A stretch of DNA of 64,000 bases from Saprospiraceae bacterium (GTDB lineage Bacteria; Bacteroidota; Bacteroidia; Chitinophagales; Saprospiraceae), in the NCBI GenBank assembly GCA_029263015.1, contig JAJCYI010000013.1, positions 43,728 through 107,727 of the forward strand. The letters are read 5' to 3'. This document shows positions 26,792 to 35,491 of this stretch, in pieces. The position numbers and the translations under genes were made by a program. Positions within the stretch are counted from its first letter, which is position 1, and each line of letters starts with the position of its first letter. A model generated the notes under the pieces. That model did not search any database and was not told the origin of the DNA. It was given only the letters and a program-made list of their open reading frames with translations.

Positions 26792-26902
26792 GGGGCAACG
26801 TTATGACCAACGAAACTGATAATTTAAAATTAAGTTACTAATTTGCGCTCAGCAAAAACACAAGAAATTGTCAACCCAATTCAGGAACGATAAACTAAAA
26901 AA

Positions 26903-27643
26903 ATGACCATCAAGGAAATTTTTACCAACACCCACCACCGGCCGTGGAGGATTCCGGATGAAAAGTGGAAATTTTACCAAGAATGGAACAAGGTGGTTTT
27001 CTTGCATTGGCAGGTTGATTATGATGAATTGAAAAAATTCGTCCCAGATGAACTTGAAATTGATTTGTTCGACGGCAAACCTTGGATCTCTTTGGTTGCA
27101 TTTACCATGGAGGAAGTAAGACCAAAAAAATTACCTGCTTTTAAACCGATTTCAAATTTTGATGAAATAAATATCAGAACCTATATAAAGTCTAACAATA
27201 AAACTGGTGTCTATTTTTTGAGCATTGAAGCAGGCAAAGTAGTCTCTTGCCTATTAGCCAAAAAAATGTCAGGACTCCCATACCGATATTCGGAAATGAA
27301 CCGGACCGATAATCAATACCATTCAAAGAATTTAGAATTTGAGGACAGCTTTGAAATACAATATTCGATTGAAAATGAATTAAAAAACAAAACCGCCCTT
27401 TGCAAGTGGTTGACAGAAAGATATGCCCTGTTTCAAGACACAGGTAATTCAATAAACGAATTTGAAATCCACCACCCGGAATGGCCAGTCCAAGAAATCA
27501 AAATTGATAAGTTAGCAGTAAATTATCCAAGATTTAAAAATTTGATAAACGGAAATCCAGACAAGGTTCATTATTCAAAAGGGGTTCAGGTTGTCACTTG
27601 GGGAAAGAAAAAGATCATGGAAATTGACTCCAATAAAGATTAA
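26903..27643 (+). CDS. DUF2071 (YqjF-like) protein
   Basis: The 246-residue soluble protein fits the DUF2071 family. It starts with HHRPWRIPDEKWKFYQEWNK, followed by VVFLHWQVDYDELKKFVPDE and LDLFDGKPWISLVAFTM-type segments, then VYFLSIEAGKVVSCLLAKK and a C-terminal Cys-free sheet. The family has an acetoacetate-decarboxylase-like fold and no established function. The gene starts a stretch of three AT-rich genes on the same strand (26.9-29.7 kb). It has a lower G+C content than the pxp and symporter region, which is compatible with accessory origin. Confidence 0.8.
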   Translation: MTIKEIFTNTHHRPWRIPDEKWKFYQEWNKVVFLHWQVDYDELKKFVPDELEIDLFDGKPWISLVAFTMEEVRPKKLPAFKPISNFDEINIRTYIKSNNKTGVYFLSIEAGKVVSCLLAKKMSGLPYRYSEMNRTDNQYHSKNLEFEDSFEIQYSIENELKNKTALCKWLTERYALFQDTGNSINEFEIHHPEWPVQEIKIDKLAVNYPRFKNLINGNPDKVHYSKGVQVVTWGKKKIMEIDSNKD

Positions 27644-27783
27644 TTTTACAACATTGGCTTGAAGATTTTCACGAAATTTGTCAAGGAATCATAAAAGAAA
27701 ATAAAACTAATTAAATTCCTTCTCCATACGGACAAACTTCATATACAAAACCGTTGGCAAAAATACATTAAACTAAATCAAAG

Positions 27784-29178
27784 GTGAAAAAATTTATATT
27801 TTTAATTCCATTAATAATCGGATGTTGGTTTAAAAAAGAAAAAACTCAATACGAAAAAATTTTAGAGTATGAAGGGAAATATGAATACATAGGGAGCAAC
27901 ACATTGGACATTGTGGCGTCCAAGTTAGACACCACACTTTATGCGATTGTAAACAATGCCAAATATCCATTAAAACATCTAACCTTAGATAGTTTTGCAA
28001 ACATCCAAAATGTTCCAGTAATATTCGAAAGGGATAACAACAACATTATTAAAAGTTATAAAACAGATGGGACAACATTCAACTTATTAAGTACTGATTT
28101 TGAAAGAATGGAAATGCTGCCACGAAAAGAATTATTACATAAAGCAAATAACTATTTATATATAAAACCATTGAAAATCAGCGATGGACTTGAAATTGGA
28201 CATATAGAAAACTCATTCAAATATCCTGAACAGATAATCCAAATGGTGAAAGAAACCATTAAAGGTAATTATCCCGATGTCCATAGTATATTGATTTTTA
28301 AAAATGACAAATTAGTTCTTGAAGAATATTTCTATGGTTATGAGCAGAATAAACCACACCAATTAAGGTCTGCAACCAAACCTTTTATTGGCTCACTTGT
28401 AGGCATTGCAATTGATAAAGGAAAAATAGGTAGCGAAGAAGATAAGCTATTGTCTTATTTCAATTCCAAATACAGTCCAATTGAAAACTTAGACGAACAG
28501 AAAAGACAGTTGACAATAAAAGATTTTTTGACTTATCGGCATGGATTGGATTGTGAAAACGATAATCCAAAAAGCAATGGGAACGAACAAAAAATGATGG
28601 AAAGTAAGGATTGGGTGAAACATACGCTCGATTTGCCAAGGGTGAAAGAACCAGGGAAGACATCGTCCTATTGTACTGGCTGCGCCCTTACCTTAGGAAG
28701 TTTAGTTGAAATTTCCACCGATTTAGAAATTGAATACTTTGCAAAAATAAATCTGTTTGAACCAATGGGGATAACAAATTACACCTGGAGATTTGCACCA
28801 GACCAATCAAGCTTGACGACATACAGTCAAATGTCCATTACGCCAAGGGATTTAGTGAAATTAGCAAAAATGTACCTTGATGGCGGAACATGGAAAAACA
28901 GGCAAATACTTTCTGAAAAATGGGTTGAAAAAACTTTTGACACAGAAGAAGGCGGTTATGGATATTTATGGTACCACAAATATTTCACCATTGACGGAAA
29001 ACGTTATGATTCGTTTCTGGCTTCAGGAAATGGTGGACAAAAAATAAATATTTGGCCTGAACTTGATATGGTTACAGTATTTACTGGCGGAAATTATAAT
29101 TCCTACGTCTTATATGGGAAAAGCACCCCGCCGAATGAAATGATCCCTAAATATATTTTAAAAGCTTTGGGAGAATAA
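27784..29178 (+). CDS. serine hydrolase, beta-lactamase/S12 family, probable lipoprotein
   Basis: The 464-residue product starts at a GTG (27784) with a short lipoprotein signal (MKKFIFLIPLIIGC). The catalytic SxxK tetrad appears as SATK in LRSATKPFIGSLVGIAID. A Tyr motif lies in SSYCTGCALTLGSLVEI, where the usual YxN is YCT, and SGNGGQ near the C-terminus takes the place of the KTG/HxG motif. The fold is that of class C beta-lactamases and DD-peptidases. Most such Bacteroidota proteins are esterases or peptidases of unknown substrate, so antibiotic resistance should not be assumed. Confidence 0.87.
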   Translation: MKKFIFLIPLIIGCWFKKEKTQYEKILEYEGKYEYIGSNTLDIVASKLDTTLYAIVNNAKYPLKHLTLDSFANIQNVPVIFERDNNNIIKSYKTDGTTFNLLSTDFERMEMLPRKELLHKANNYLYIKPLKISDGLEIGHIENSFKYPEQIIQMVKETIKGNYPDVHSILIFKNDKLVLEEYFYGYEQNKPHQLRSATKPFIGSLVGIAIDKGKIGSEEDKLLSYFNSKYSPIENLDEQKRQLTIKDFLTYRHGLDCENDNPKSNGNEQKMMESKDWVKHTLDLPRVKEPGKTSSYCTGCALTLGSLVEISTDLEIEYFAKINLFEPMGITNYTWRFAPDQSSLTTYSQMSITPRDLVKLAKMYLDGGTWKNRQILSEKWVEKTFDTEEGGYGYLWYHKYFTIDGKRYDSFLASGNGGQKINIWPELDMVTVFTGGNYNSYVLYGKSTPPNEMIPKYILKALGE

Positions 29179-29214
29179 ACTTAGGCAAGTTTAACCTTGA
29201 AAGAATTATTTAAA

Positions 29215-29691
29215 ATGAACATACAACCAAAAATTAAGATTTTACCTCAAAAGAAATTAATTGGCAAAAGGCTGACGATGTCATTGACCGATAATAAGAC
29301 ATTCCAACTTTGGCACTCATTTATGCCGAGAAGAAAGGAAATCACAAATAGTATGGCTTCTGATTTGTTTTCCATGCAAGTTTATGGTAGTCCGTTAAAA
29401 CTGGGGGATTTAAATCAAACATTTGAAAAATGGGCGGCAATGGAAGTTTCTGATTTCGAAAATATTCCAAATGAAATGGACACCTTTATTTTAGAAGGTG
29501 GATTGTATGCCGTTTTCCATTATAAAGGGTTAAGCACAGATAATAAGATATTTATTTACATCTTCGAAACTTGGTTGCCAAACTCAAATTATTTATTGGA
29601 CGAAAGACCTCATTTTGAAATATTGGGTGATAAATATAAAAATGGAAATCCGAATTCGGAAGAAGAAATATGGATACCAATTAAGGAATGA
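29215..29691 (+). CDS. GyrI-like small-molecule-binding protein
   Basis: From the ATG at 29215 the 158-residue product resembles the GyrI/AraC effector-binding fold. It has QPKIKILPQKKLIGKRLTM at the start, a central FEKWAAMEV strand, EGGLYAVFHYKG, and a final acidic block HFEILGDKYKN followed by EEEIWIPI, which is the typical family ending. There is no DNA-binding domain. Stand-alone members bind small molecules or inhibit gyrase in some bacteria; the role here is unknown. It follows the serine hydrolase by 36 bases. A TTG at 29197 is an alternative start. Confidence 0.8.
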   Translation: MNIQPKIKILPQKKLIGKRLTMSLTDNKTFQLWHSFMPRRKEITNSMASDLFSMQVYGSPLKLGDLNQTFEKWAAMEVSDFENIPNEMDTFILEGGLYAVFHYKGLSTDNKIFIYIFETWLPNSNYLLDERPHFEILGDKYKNGNPNSEEEIWIPIKE

Positions 29692-29703
29692 GATTTAAAT
29701 AAA

Positions 29704-29823
29704 GTGTACAATTAGGCAAAATATTTTTGTGCCAATCGAGGCGTCAAAACGAGCGTTATGCCAAGTATAATAAGCGTTTTGACAACAAAGAGTGGCGCAA
29801 AAAGATAAAGCATAGTTGTATAT
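29704..29823. repeat. MITE-like inverted repeat element, 120 bp
   Basis: The left end GTGTACAATTAGGCAAAAT pairs imperfectly with the complement of ATAAAGCATAGTTGTATA at the right. The inner arms TTTTTGTGCCAATC...TCAAAACG and CGTTTTGACAACAAAGAGTG pair more strongly. It fills most of the gap between the GyrI-like gene and the glycosidase-like gene. Confidence 0.65.
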
Positions 29824-29871
29824 TTTATTTAGAACTCATTCCTAAGGAACGCGTAACCAAAAATAAATATA

Positions 29872-31863
29872 ATGAATGAATCATTAAAAAAGATATTAAT
29901 TTTCACATTTATTTTTTGGTCTCTTGGCAATGCGAAATCACAGGATTCATTTAGATGGCAATTGACAAGTGACGGAGGTATTACATGGAATGTTAAAGAA
30001 AACGATTCACATTTAGATCATATAGAAATGAGTGGATTTCACATTTCGACCATAGTTCATTATGGTGTGGAAAATGGTAAACTAAAACAAAAAATCCACT
30101 TAGTTTTCCCTATGCTAAGAACGATCCCAAATGACACACATGCAAGTTTGGCTCATGAAATAGATAATGAAGATTTAGCGAAAATAAAAGTTAATGGGAA
30201 ATGGGTAGATGAATATCCAAGTAGTTTCTATCACAAAGGAATATTAGGTTACCAATCAAAAACAAACGAAGGTATAGAGATCAACCACCAGTTGTTCCCA
30301 TCTATAGACCAAGCTGTATTTATTGATAAAATTGAAATCGTAAATGTTTCAAATAAGGTACTTAGGGTTGATCTTCCAAAAATAGATTTGCCACATATTA
30401 CCGACCCCGTAAAAGGAGTGGACGGGTCATACCGCATTAAAGTAATTTCCAATAAACAGGGCAGTTTTAATTTAGGCATTAACGAGGCATTGGAATATGC
30501 GTTGATTTATTCAGGGAGTTTAGCGAATTCAGAAGAACCCTATATTTCTCCTGATTATGAATTAAATAAACGGAAAAAACTGGTTAATGAGACTTTTTCA
30601 GAATTAATATTTGAGACTCCTGATGAAGTTTTAAACAGGGCTTTTTCATTTGCAAAATTAAGGGCGGTTGAAAGTATTTACCACACCAAAGGGGGTTTGA
30701 TGCACGGCCCTGGAGGTGGCAGGTATTATGCGGCCATTTGGGCGAACGACCAAGCTGAATATGCAAACCCTTTTTTTCCGTTCCTTGGAAATCTTGAAGG
30801 AAATGAATCTGCGATTAATTCGTTCCGGCATTTTGCAAAATTTATGAACGATGAATACAAGCGGATCCCAAGTTCAATTATCGCTGAGGGAATCGATATT
30901 TGGAATGGGGCAGGAGACCGTGGGGATATGGCCATGATAGCTTATGGGGCTGCCCGGTTTGCATTGGCTTATGGGGATGAAAAAACCGCCAAGGAACTTT
31001 GGCCATTAATTGAATGGTGCCTGGAATATTGCAAAATAAAAATAAACAGCGATGGTGTCGTAAGTTCAGATAGCGACGAATTGGAAGGAAGGTTTCCCGC
31101 GGGTGACGCAAATTTAAATACGTCTTCCTTATATTTTGACGCCTTGGTTTCTGCCGTTATGTTGGGAAAAGAATTAAATATCGAGCCGGCCATTTTAAAT
31201 AAATATACTTTACAATCGAAGGAATTAAAAAAGGCCATTGAAAATTATTTCGGACGAAATATTTCTGGATTTGAAACTTATCGGTACTATAAAGGGAATG
31301 ACATTTTAAGGGCGTGGATTTGCACACCGCTCACCGTGGATATTTTTAAAAGAAGTAAAGGCACCATTGAAGCTTTGTTTTCTGATAAACTTTGGACAGT
31401 GGATGGCCTTGCTTCAGAATCGGGAAGCACCACATTTTGGGATAGGGCAACACTGTACGCATTGCGGGGAGTGTTTGCTGCTGGCGAGACAAAACGGGCC
31501 ATGCATTTTTTCCGTAATTATTCAAAAAGACGATTATTGGGTGAACATGTACCCTATCCGGTAGAAGCATATCCTGAGGGGAATCAAAGACATTTATCTG
31601 CTGAAAGTGCTTTATATTGCCGAATAATAACGGAAGGCCTTTTTGGCATACGGCCGGAAGGTTTTGCCCAATTTTCTTGCTCGCCAAAACTGCCGGAGGG
31701 GTGGGATGAAATGGCGTTGAGGAATATCAAAGCATTTAACCATGATTTTGATATTGAAGTGAAAAGGGAAAAGGAAAAACTGTCAATCAAAGTTTTCAGC
31801 GGGGAAGAAATATTTTTAAATAAAGAAATAGAAAATGGCGAAACCATAAAAATTCAGCTGTAA
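29872..31863 (+). CDS. secreted six-hairpin glycosidase-like protein
   Basis: The 663-residue product has a signal peptide (LKKILIFTFIFWSLGNAKSQ). An N-terminal beta-sandwich-like half to about residue 240 is followed by a helical C-terminal half of the (alpha/alpha)6 type. That half holds HGPGGGRYYAAIWANDQAEY, SSIIAEGIDIWNGAGDRGDM, SDELEGRFPAGDANLNTSSL and SGSTTFWDRATLYALRGVFA. These spaced acidic and aromatic motifs resemble glycoside hydrolases of the six-hairpin superfamily (GH15/63/78/95-like). The precise family and substrate are not determined. No sus-type gene is adjacent. Confidence 0.65.
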   Translation: MNESLKKILIFTFIFWSLGNAKSQDSFRWQLTSDGGITWNVKENDSHLDHIEMSGFHISTIVHYGVENGKLKQKIHLVFPMLRTIPNDTHASLAHEIDNEDLAKIKVNGKWVDEYPSSFYHKGILGYQSKTNEGIEINHQLFPSIDQAVFIDKIEIVNVSNKVLRVDLPKIDLPHITDPVKGVDGSYRIKVISNKQGSFNLGINEALEYALIYSGSLANSEEPYISPDYELNKRKKLVNETFSELIFETPDEVLNRAFSFAKLRAVESIYHTKGGLMHGPGGGRYYAAIWANDQAEYANPFFPFLGNLEGNESAINSFRHFAKFMNDEYKRIPSSIIAEGIDIWNGAGDRGDMAMIAYGAARFALAYGDEKTAKELWPLIEWCLEYCKIKINSDGVVSSDSDELEGRFPAGDANLNTSSLYFDALVSAVMLGKELNIEPAILNKYTLQSKELKKAIENYFGRNISGFETYRYYKGNDILRAWICTPLTVDIFKRSKGTIEALFSDKLWTVDGLASESGSTTFWDRATLYALRGVFAAGETKRAMHFFRNYSKRRLLGEHVPYPVEAYPEGNQRHLSAESALYCRIITEGLFGIRPEGFAQFSCSPKLPEGWDEMALRNIKAFNHDFDIEVKREKEKLSIKVFSGEEIFLNKEIENGETIKIQL

Positions 31864-31958
31864 CGCCTCCAGAAATTAGGGCTGGAAAAACCGGTATTGA
31901 AAGCCACACTGCCCGCCACGCCAAGGCCACTTGTTTTGAGGAAAGTTCTTCGTATCAT
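31854..31958 (-). pseudogene. N-terminal remnant of a Tat-exported enzyme
   Basis: On the minus strand a 34-codon frame starts MIRRTFLKTSGLGVAGSVAF, a textbook twin-arginine signal with RRTFLK. It then breaks off (NTGFSSPNFWRRYS, stop) exactly where the 3' end of the convergent glycosidase-like gene begins. The start resembles the leader of Gfo/Idh/MocA oxidoreductases and similar Bacteroidota enzymes. I read it as the stump of a deleted gene rather than a working small gene. Confidence 0.65.
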
Positions 31959-32026
31959 TTTAATTTATTTTAGCTGCTAATTTCGCAATATACCAGCATC
32001 TAAATCCACATAATTGAGAGGCGCTT

Positions 32027-32122
32027 CCCCCGATCGGACCGGCGCTTAGCCGATCCGATCGACCAATTTAATGATCTGCACCAAAAGCCGGTCGGATCGC
32101 CTGGGCGGCGGTCCGATCGGGG
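32027..32122. repeat. 96-bp GC-rich inverted repeat
   Basis: The left arm CCCCGATCGGACCGGCGCTT pairs with the complement of GCGGTCCGATCGGGG, and the inner GCCGATCCGATCGACC pairs with GGTCGGATCGCC. Its G+C content is far above the surrounding sequence, marking it as an inserted palindromic element. Confidence 0.75.
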
Positions 32123-32129
32123 CATTGAA

Positions 32130-32179
32130 TTGAGGCAACGCCTTTCTACCCGCCTTGCCCTCACAAAGGCATCACCTCA
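32130..32179. repeat. palindromic repeat family B, partial copy 2
   Basis: TTGAGGCAACGCCTTTCTAC and CACAAAGGCATCACCTCA match the inner part of the element at 24883-25016. The outer arms are missing. It directly abuts the GC-rich palindrome on the left and the stop codon of the DUF6958-like gene on the right. Confidence 0.7.
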
Positions 32180-32473
32180 TCAGCAGCGGATCAATTTCAA
32201 GCGGTACTCGGTTGGCTCGCTCCCAGGTACGCGTTCGATGAAATCCCTCGTTTCCATGTCGAGGCTGACCGATGAGAGGAGGGGGTTCATTTCCCCTTCT
32301 ATTTTTCCACTCAGTTTATTGGCGGCAGATGCATTTATTTCTTCTATTGTCCCCGTTGATTTCATCAGAAAAAACTCGACAATGGCTTCTTTGGCCAGCT
32401 CATAATCATGGAGCAGAAGTAGTTTGCCGGGTTTTCCTTCGGGGTGGAGGGTGAGTATTTTGTCTTCTTTCAT
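32180..32473 (-). CDS. small soluble protein, possibly DUF6958
   Basis: The 97-residue product opens KILTLHPEGKPGKLLLLHDY and continues with a predicted winged-helix-like pattern: YELAKEAIVEFFLMKSTG, EINASAANKLSG and MNPLLSSVSLDMETRDFIER, ending in a basic YRLKL strand. The start and overall shape resemble DUF6958 proteins. The codon use looks genuine and no other frame competes. Function is unknown. It is flanked by repeats on one side and a decayed gene on the other. Confidence 0.6.
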   Translation of the reverse strand: MKEDKILTLHPEGKPGKLLLLHDYELAKEAIVEFFLMKSTGTIEEINASAANKLSGKIEGEMNPLLSSVSLDMETRDFIERVPGSEPTEYRLKLIRC

Positions 32474-32579
32474 GGATCGGTGTAGTTAGTTGAGAATATA
32501 GCCTGGCATCAAATATAGTGCTTCCAAGGCTTCGGCTTTTCGAGACACTTTCTCATTTTTGTTCAAAAATACTGATTAA

Positions 32580-32810
32580 ATAAAATACCTCCTCTCAATT
32601 TCCCTGATCCTCCTGTTTGCCCAAAACCCATCCGCCCAAAATGGCAAAATCGTTTCCCGCCAGCCGCTCGATATTTTCCAGAACCAAAAACTTGCCGACC
32701 GCATCAGCTTTGAAAAAGACGGTCAGCATATTTTCAAACCAAAATACCGCTGCCTCGACAGCGTGAAAACAGGGGCGGCATCGCCCAATTTAAATACTCA
32801 TGGGAAATAA
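32580..32810 (+). pseudogene. decayed secreted-protein gene (start codon ATA)
   Basis: The frame reads (ATA)-KYLLSISLILLFAQNPSAQ, a perfect signal peptide apart from the start codon. It continues NGKIVSRQPLDIFQNQKLAD and about 35 more plausible residues before a TAA at 32808. A stop codon (TAA) lies directly before the ATA, so no upstream start is possible. The reading breaks off just before the palindrome cluster at 32827. It is best explained as the 5' part of an exported enzyme gene that has lost its start codon and its 3' end. The family is not recognisable. Confidence 0.6.
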
Positions 32811-32826
32811 AGTGATACCATTGCTT

Positions 32827-32915
32827 CCCGGTGTCCGACGCCTCGGAGGGCGTCGGACACCTACATTTTTTTCCAGGCGAAGGTGTCCGACGCCTCGGAG
32901 GCGTCGGACACCGGG
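32827..32915. repeat. palindromic repeat family C, paired copies
   Basis: Two hairpins, each GGTGTCCGACGCCTC... with its complement (32829-32861 and 32881-32912), stand side by side. Together they form one larger palindrome bounded by CCCGGTGTCCGACGCCTC at the left and GGCGTCGGACACCGGG at the right. It lies between the decayed gene and the persulfide dioxygenase gene. Confidence 0.75.
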
Positions 32916-33021
32916 AACTTGTGATGCGCATCACTGACCAGCCGTTGGAATCCCTTTTTCTTTGCACTGTCAATTTGATACGAACAATAGAAATTTCATC
33001 AAAAATTCAAATCTTTATAAA

Positions 33022-34476
33022 ATGAAAGTCGAACAAATTTATACTGGCTGCCTTTCCGAGGCAGCATACTACATCGAAAGCGAAGGCGAAGCTATCATCA
33101 TTGATCCGCTTCGCGAAACTCAGCCCTATTTGGATAAATTGGAAAAGGAAGGCGCAAAGTTGAAGTATATATTTGAAACACATTTCCACGCTGACTTTGT
33201 TTCAGGACACTTGGACTTGGCTAAAAAAACAGGGGCGACCATCGTTTACGGCCCAAATGCAGAGACCAGTTACGACATATACCAAGCTAAAGATGGAGAA
33301 GAACTGAAAGTTGGAAAAGTGGCTTTCAAAATCCTCCATACGCCTGGCCATACCATGGAAAGTACCACGTATCTGCTTCGTGACGAAAATGGAAAAGACT
33401 ACGCCATCTTCAGTGGCGACACCTTGTTCCTCGGTGATGTGGGACGCCCCGACTTGGCGATCAAACAAGGCGAAATTACCCGTGAAGACCTGGCAGGTTT
33501 CATGTTCGACAGCCTGCGTGAAAAAATAATGCCTTTGGATGATGGTATCATTGTCTATCCTGGCCACGGTGCTGGTTCTTCTTGCGGCAAGAACCTCAGC
33601 ACAGATACCTGGGGATACCTGGGTGACCAAAAAAAGATCAATTACGCCCTCCGTGCCGACATGACCAAGGAGGAGTTCGTTAAGGAAGTGACGGCTGGGC
33701 TGACTCCTGCCCCGCAGTATTTTGCCAAAAATGCCATGATGAACAAATCGGGCTACGAAAGCTTTGACAAAGTGCTGAAAACAGGCAATATGCCATTGAC
33801 GCCAACCCTATTTGAAGAATTGGTAGAAACGGAAGACGCCTTGATGTTGGACACTCGCAGCAAGGAAGAATTTGCTAAAGAGCATATTCCGAACTCCGTA
33901 TTCATAGGCATCGAGGGCGACTTTGCCCCATGGGTAGGTGCATTGATTACCGACATCAAACAACCTATCCTGATTATTGCTCCAGAAGGCCAGGAAGAAG
34001 AGGTCGTGACCCGCTTGGCAAGAGTAGGTTATGACAATACCCTCGGATACCTAAAAGGTGGAATTGAAACGTGGAAGGCAGTCGGAAGGGAAACGGACAG
34101 CATCCCCTGTGTTACTTCAGATGAACTTGCTGGGAAAATTGAAAATGGCCTGGATGGAACCATATTGGATGTTCGCAAGCCAACCGAATACCTTACTCAA
34201 CATGTTGCCGGAGCGACCAATTTCCCACTGGATTACATCAACAAGAACATGAACCGCTTGGACAGGAATAAAACCTATTATCTGCATTGCTTAGGGGGCT
34301 ATCGTTCACTGATTTTCGCATCCATCATACAAGCAAGGGGCTACCGCAACTTGGTGAATATTGAAAAAGGATGGGATTCCATCGTGGAAAGTGCCGTACC
34401 AAAAACAGAACATGTCTGCCCGACTACTATGACCCAGGAGGTAATTGATGAGGCAATGGCGGCCGTGCTAAAATAA
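33022..34476 (+). CDS. persulfide dioxygenase-like MBL protein fused to two rhodanese domains
   Basis: Residues 1-240 form an ETHE1-type metallo-beta-lactamase domain (ETHFHADFVSGHLDLAKKTG, HTPGHTMES, FSGDTLFLGDVGRPDL, VYPGHGAGSSCG). Two rhodanese domains follow, at about residues 265-360 and 375-470. The second has an active-site Cys (HCLGGYRS). In the first the loop reads IIAPEGQEEE and lacks Cys, so it is probably structural. Such fusions oxidise glutathione or protein persulfide to sulfite and can transfer sulfur; that activity is inferred from the family. The ATG at 33022 begins the conserved VEQIYTGCLSEAAYYI segment. Confidence 0.92.
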   Translation: MKVEQIYTGCLSEAAYYIESEGEAIIIDPLRETQPYLDKLEKEGAKLKYIFETHFHADFVSGHLDLAKKTGATIVYGPNAETSYDIYQAKDGEELKVGKVAFKILHTPGHTMESTTYLLRDENGKDYAIFSGDTLFLGDVGRPDLAIKQGEITREDLAGFMFDSLREKIMPLDDGIIVYPGHGAGSSCGKNLSTDTWGYLGDQKKINYALRADMTKEEFVKEVTAGLTPAPQYFAKNAMMNKSGYESFDKVLKTGNMPLTPTLFEELVETEDALMLDTRSKEEFAKEHIPNSVFIGIEGDFAPWVGALITDIKQPILIIAPEGQEEEVVTRLARVGYDNTLGYLKGGIETWKAVGRETDSIPCVTSDELAGKIENGLDGTILDVRKPTEYLTQHVAGATNFPLDYINKNMNRLDRNKTYYLHCLGGYRSLIFASIIQARGYRNLVNIEKGWDSIVESAVPKTEHVCPTTMTQEVIDEAMAAVLK

Positions 34477-34493
34477 AATAATTAGGGTGATTT

Positions 34494-34554
34494 TTTAAAG
34501 TTAGAAAGGCTGCACTGCGTTTTATTTAAATGTGGTGCAGCTAACTTTTTTAAA
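34494..34554 (+). terminator. hairpin after the persulfide dioxygenase gene
   Basis: TTTAAAGTTAG...GCTGCACT pairs with GGTGCAGCTAACTTTTTTAAA. The palindrome starts 17 bases after the stop codon and its right arm ends in a T-run, so it can serve as an intrinsic terminator. Confidence 0.6.
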
Positions 34555-34567
34555 CCAAACCTTCAAA

Positions 34568-34595
34568 GGAACGGTGAAAGAATAAATCAACATTC
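34568..34595. repeat. single end of palindromic family E upstream of the DUF3365 gene
   Basis: GGAACGGTGAAAGAATAAAT followed by CAACATTC matches the left end of the complete element at 56097-56253 almost exactly. The other end is absent. It lies four bases from the ATG of the DUF3365 gene and therefore makes up most of its leader. Confidence 0.65.
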
Positions 34596-34599
34596 AATC

Positions 34600-35223
34600 A
34601 TGGAAATCAAACTAGCCTTCCTGCTTTTTACCACCCTTCTAATCAGCATGGTTGCCTGTGAAAATAAATCCCAACAAAAAGCAACCACAATTCCACAGGC
34701 AGACAACGCCGCCTATCTGGAAAAGGGCAAAAAAATAGCTGGAGCCACTTTTACAGCGCTTTCCGGAAAATTACAGGCTGCAATGAAAGAGGGTGGAGTC
34801 GCCAATGCTATCCAATACTGCAACCTCGCTGCCTTTCCTTTAGTGGACAGCCTATCCAAAGTACACCATGCCGACATCCGGCGGACTTCCTTAAAAGTGA
34901 GAAATCTAAAAGATGCCCCAAATGCTGATGAAAAAACCATCTTGGAAGCTTACGAAAAAAGTGCCCAGGCTGGCAAGGCATTAAAACCTCTCGTTCGTGA
35001 AATCGATGAACAGTCCGTGGCCTTTTATGCCCCCATCAAAGTGAACAACCTATGCTTGCAATGCCACGGCAAGGTTGGGGAAACCCTCGCTGAAAAAAAC
35101 CATGCCTTCATTCAGCAATTTTATCCCGAAGACAAAGCCATTGGATATGCCGATGGGGATTTGAGAGGGATGTGGAGCATCCGGTTTAGTAAGGGAGTAG
35201 GCAATAAAGAGAATAATGAATAG
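34600..35223 (+). CDS. DUF3365 (Tll0287-like) haem-binding lipoprotein
   Basis: The 207-residue product has a lipoprotein signal (LAFLLFTTLLISMVAC) and a DUF3365 domain with a c-type haem motif CLQCH in VNNLCLQCHGKVG. It ends with GYADGDLRGMWSIRFSK, the usual closing strand of the family. Such domains act as haem-based redox or sensor modules in the periplasm. It lies downstream of the persulfide dioxygenase gene, which may reflect shared redox or sulfur physiology, but a hairpin lies between them. The function is otherwise inferred only from the domain. Confidence 0.85.
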   Translation: MEIKLAFLLFTTLLISMVACENKSQQKATTIPQADNAAYLEKGKKIAGATFTALSGKLQAAMKEGGVANAIQYCNLAAFPLVDSLSKVHHADIRRTSLKVRNLKDAPNADEKTILEAYEKSAQAGKALKPLVREIDEQSVAFYAPIKVNNLCLQCHGKVGETLAEKNHAFIQQFYPEDKAIGYADGDLRGMWSIRFSKGVGNKENNE

Positions 35224-35283
35224 CACCGCGTTGTAAAAATGAGGAATTAATAAAGCGCTGTTCTTCCCATTAAAAACATTCTC

Positions 35284-35299
35284 TACCGGACACTTTTAT
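35284..35299. repeat. single end related to the 4421-4648 element
   Basis: TACCGGACACTTTTAT preceded by TCTC matches the terminal repeat (TACCGTACACTTTTAA, with TCTC outside the right end) of the element at 4421-4648. No matching second end is seen before the aminotransferase gene. The rest of the 268-base gap 35224-35491 shows no other feature. Confidence 0.45.
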
Positions 35300-35491
35300 A
35301 ATAAAAGCACTTTTACAAAAAAAAATCAACCTGAAATATGGCTTTTTGAAATACAGCGCTTTCCTTTGGGTTGAAATTACGACTGCATTATCAACTCAGT
35401 TCTTCGATTTTCAATACAAACAAGTTTAAACAATTGAACACCAATAGATTAAACTTATTTGACCTTGAAATCGAATTTAATTTTGTTTGGC

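Noticed and set aside
27784..29178. Reading the S12 serine hydrolase as an antibiotic-resistance beta-lactamase
   Set aside because: The family is broad, and the altered YxN motif and the lipoprotein signal do not point to a drug-hydrolysing enzyme.
25084..31863. Treating the Fic to glycosidase stretch as a defence island
   Set aside because: Only the XRE-Fic gene is defence-like; no nuclease, restriction, abortive-infection or phage gene accompanies it.
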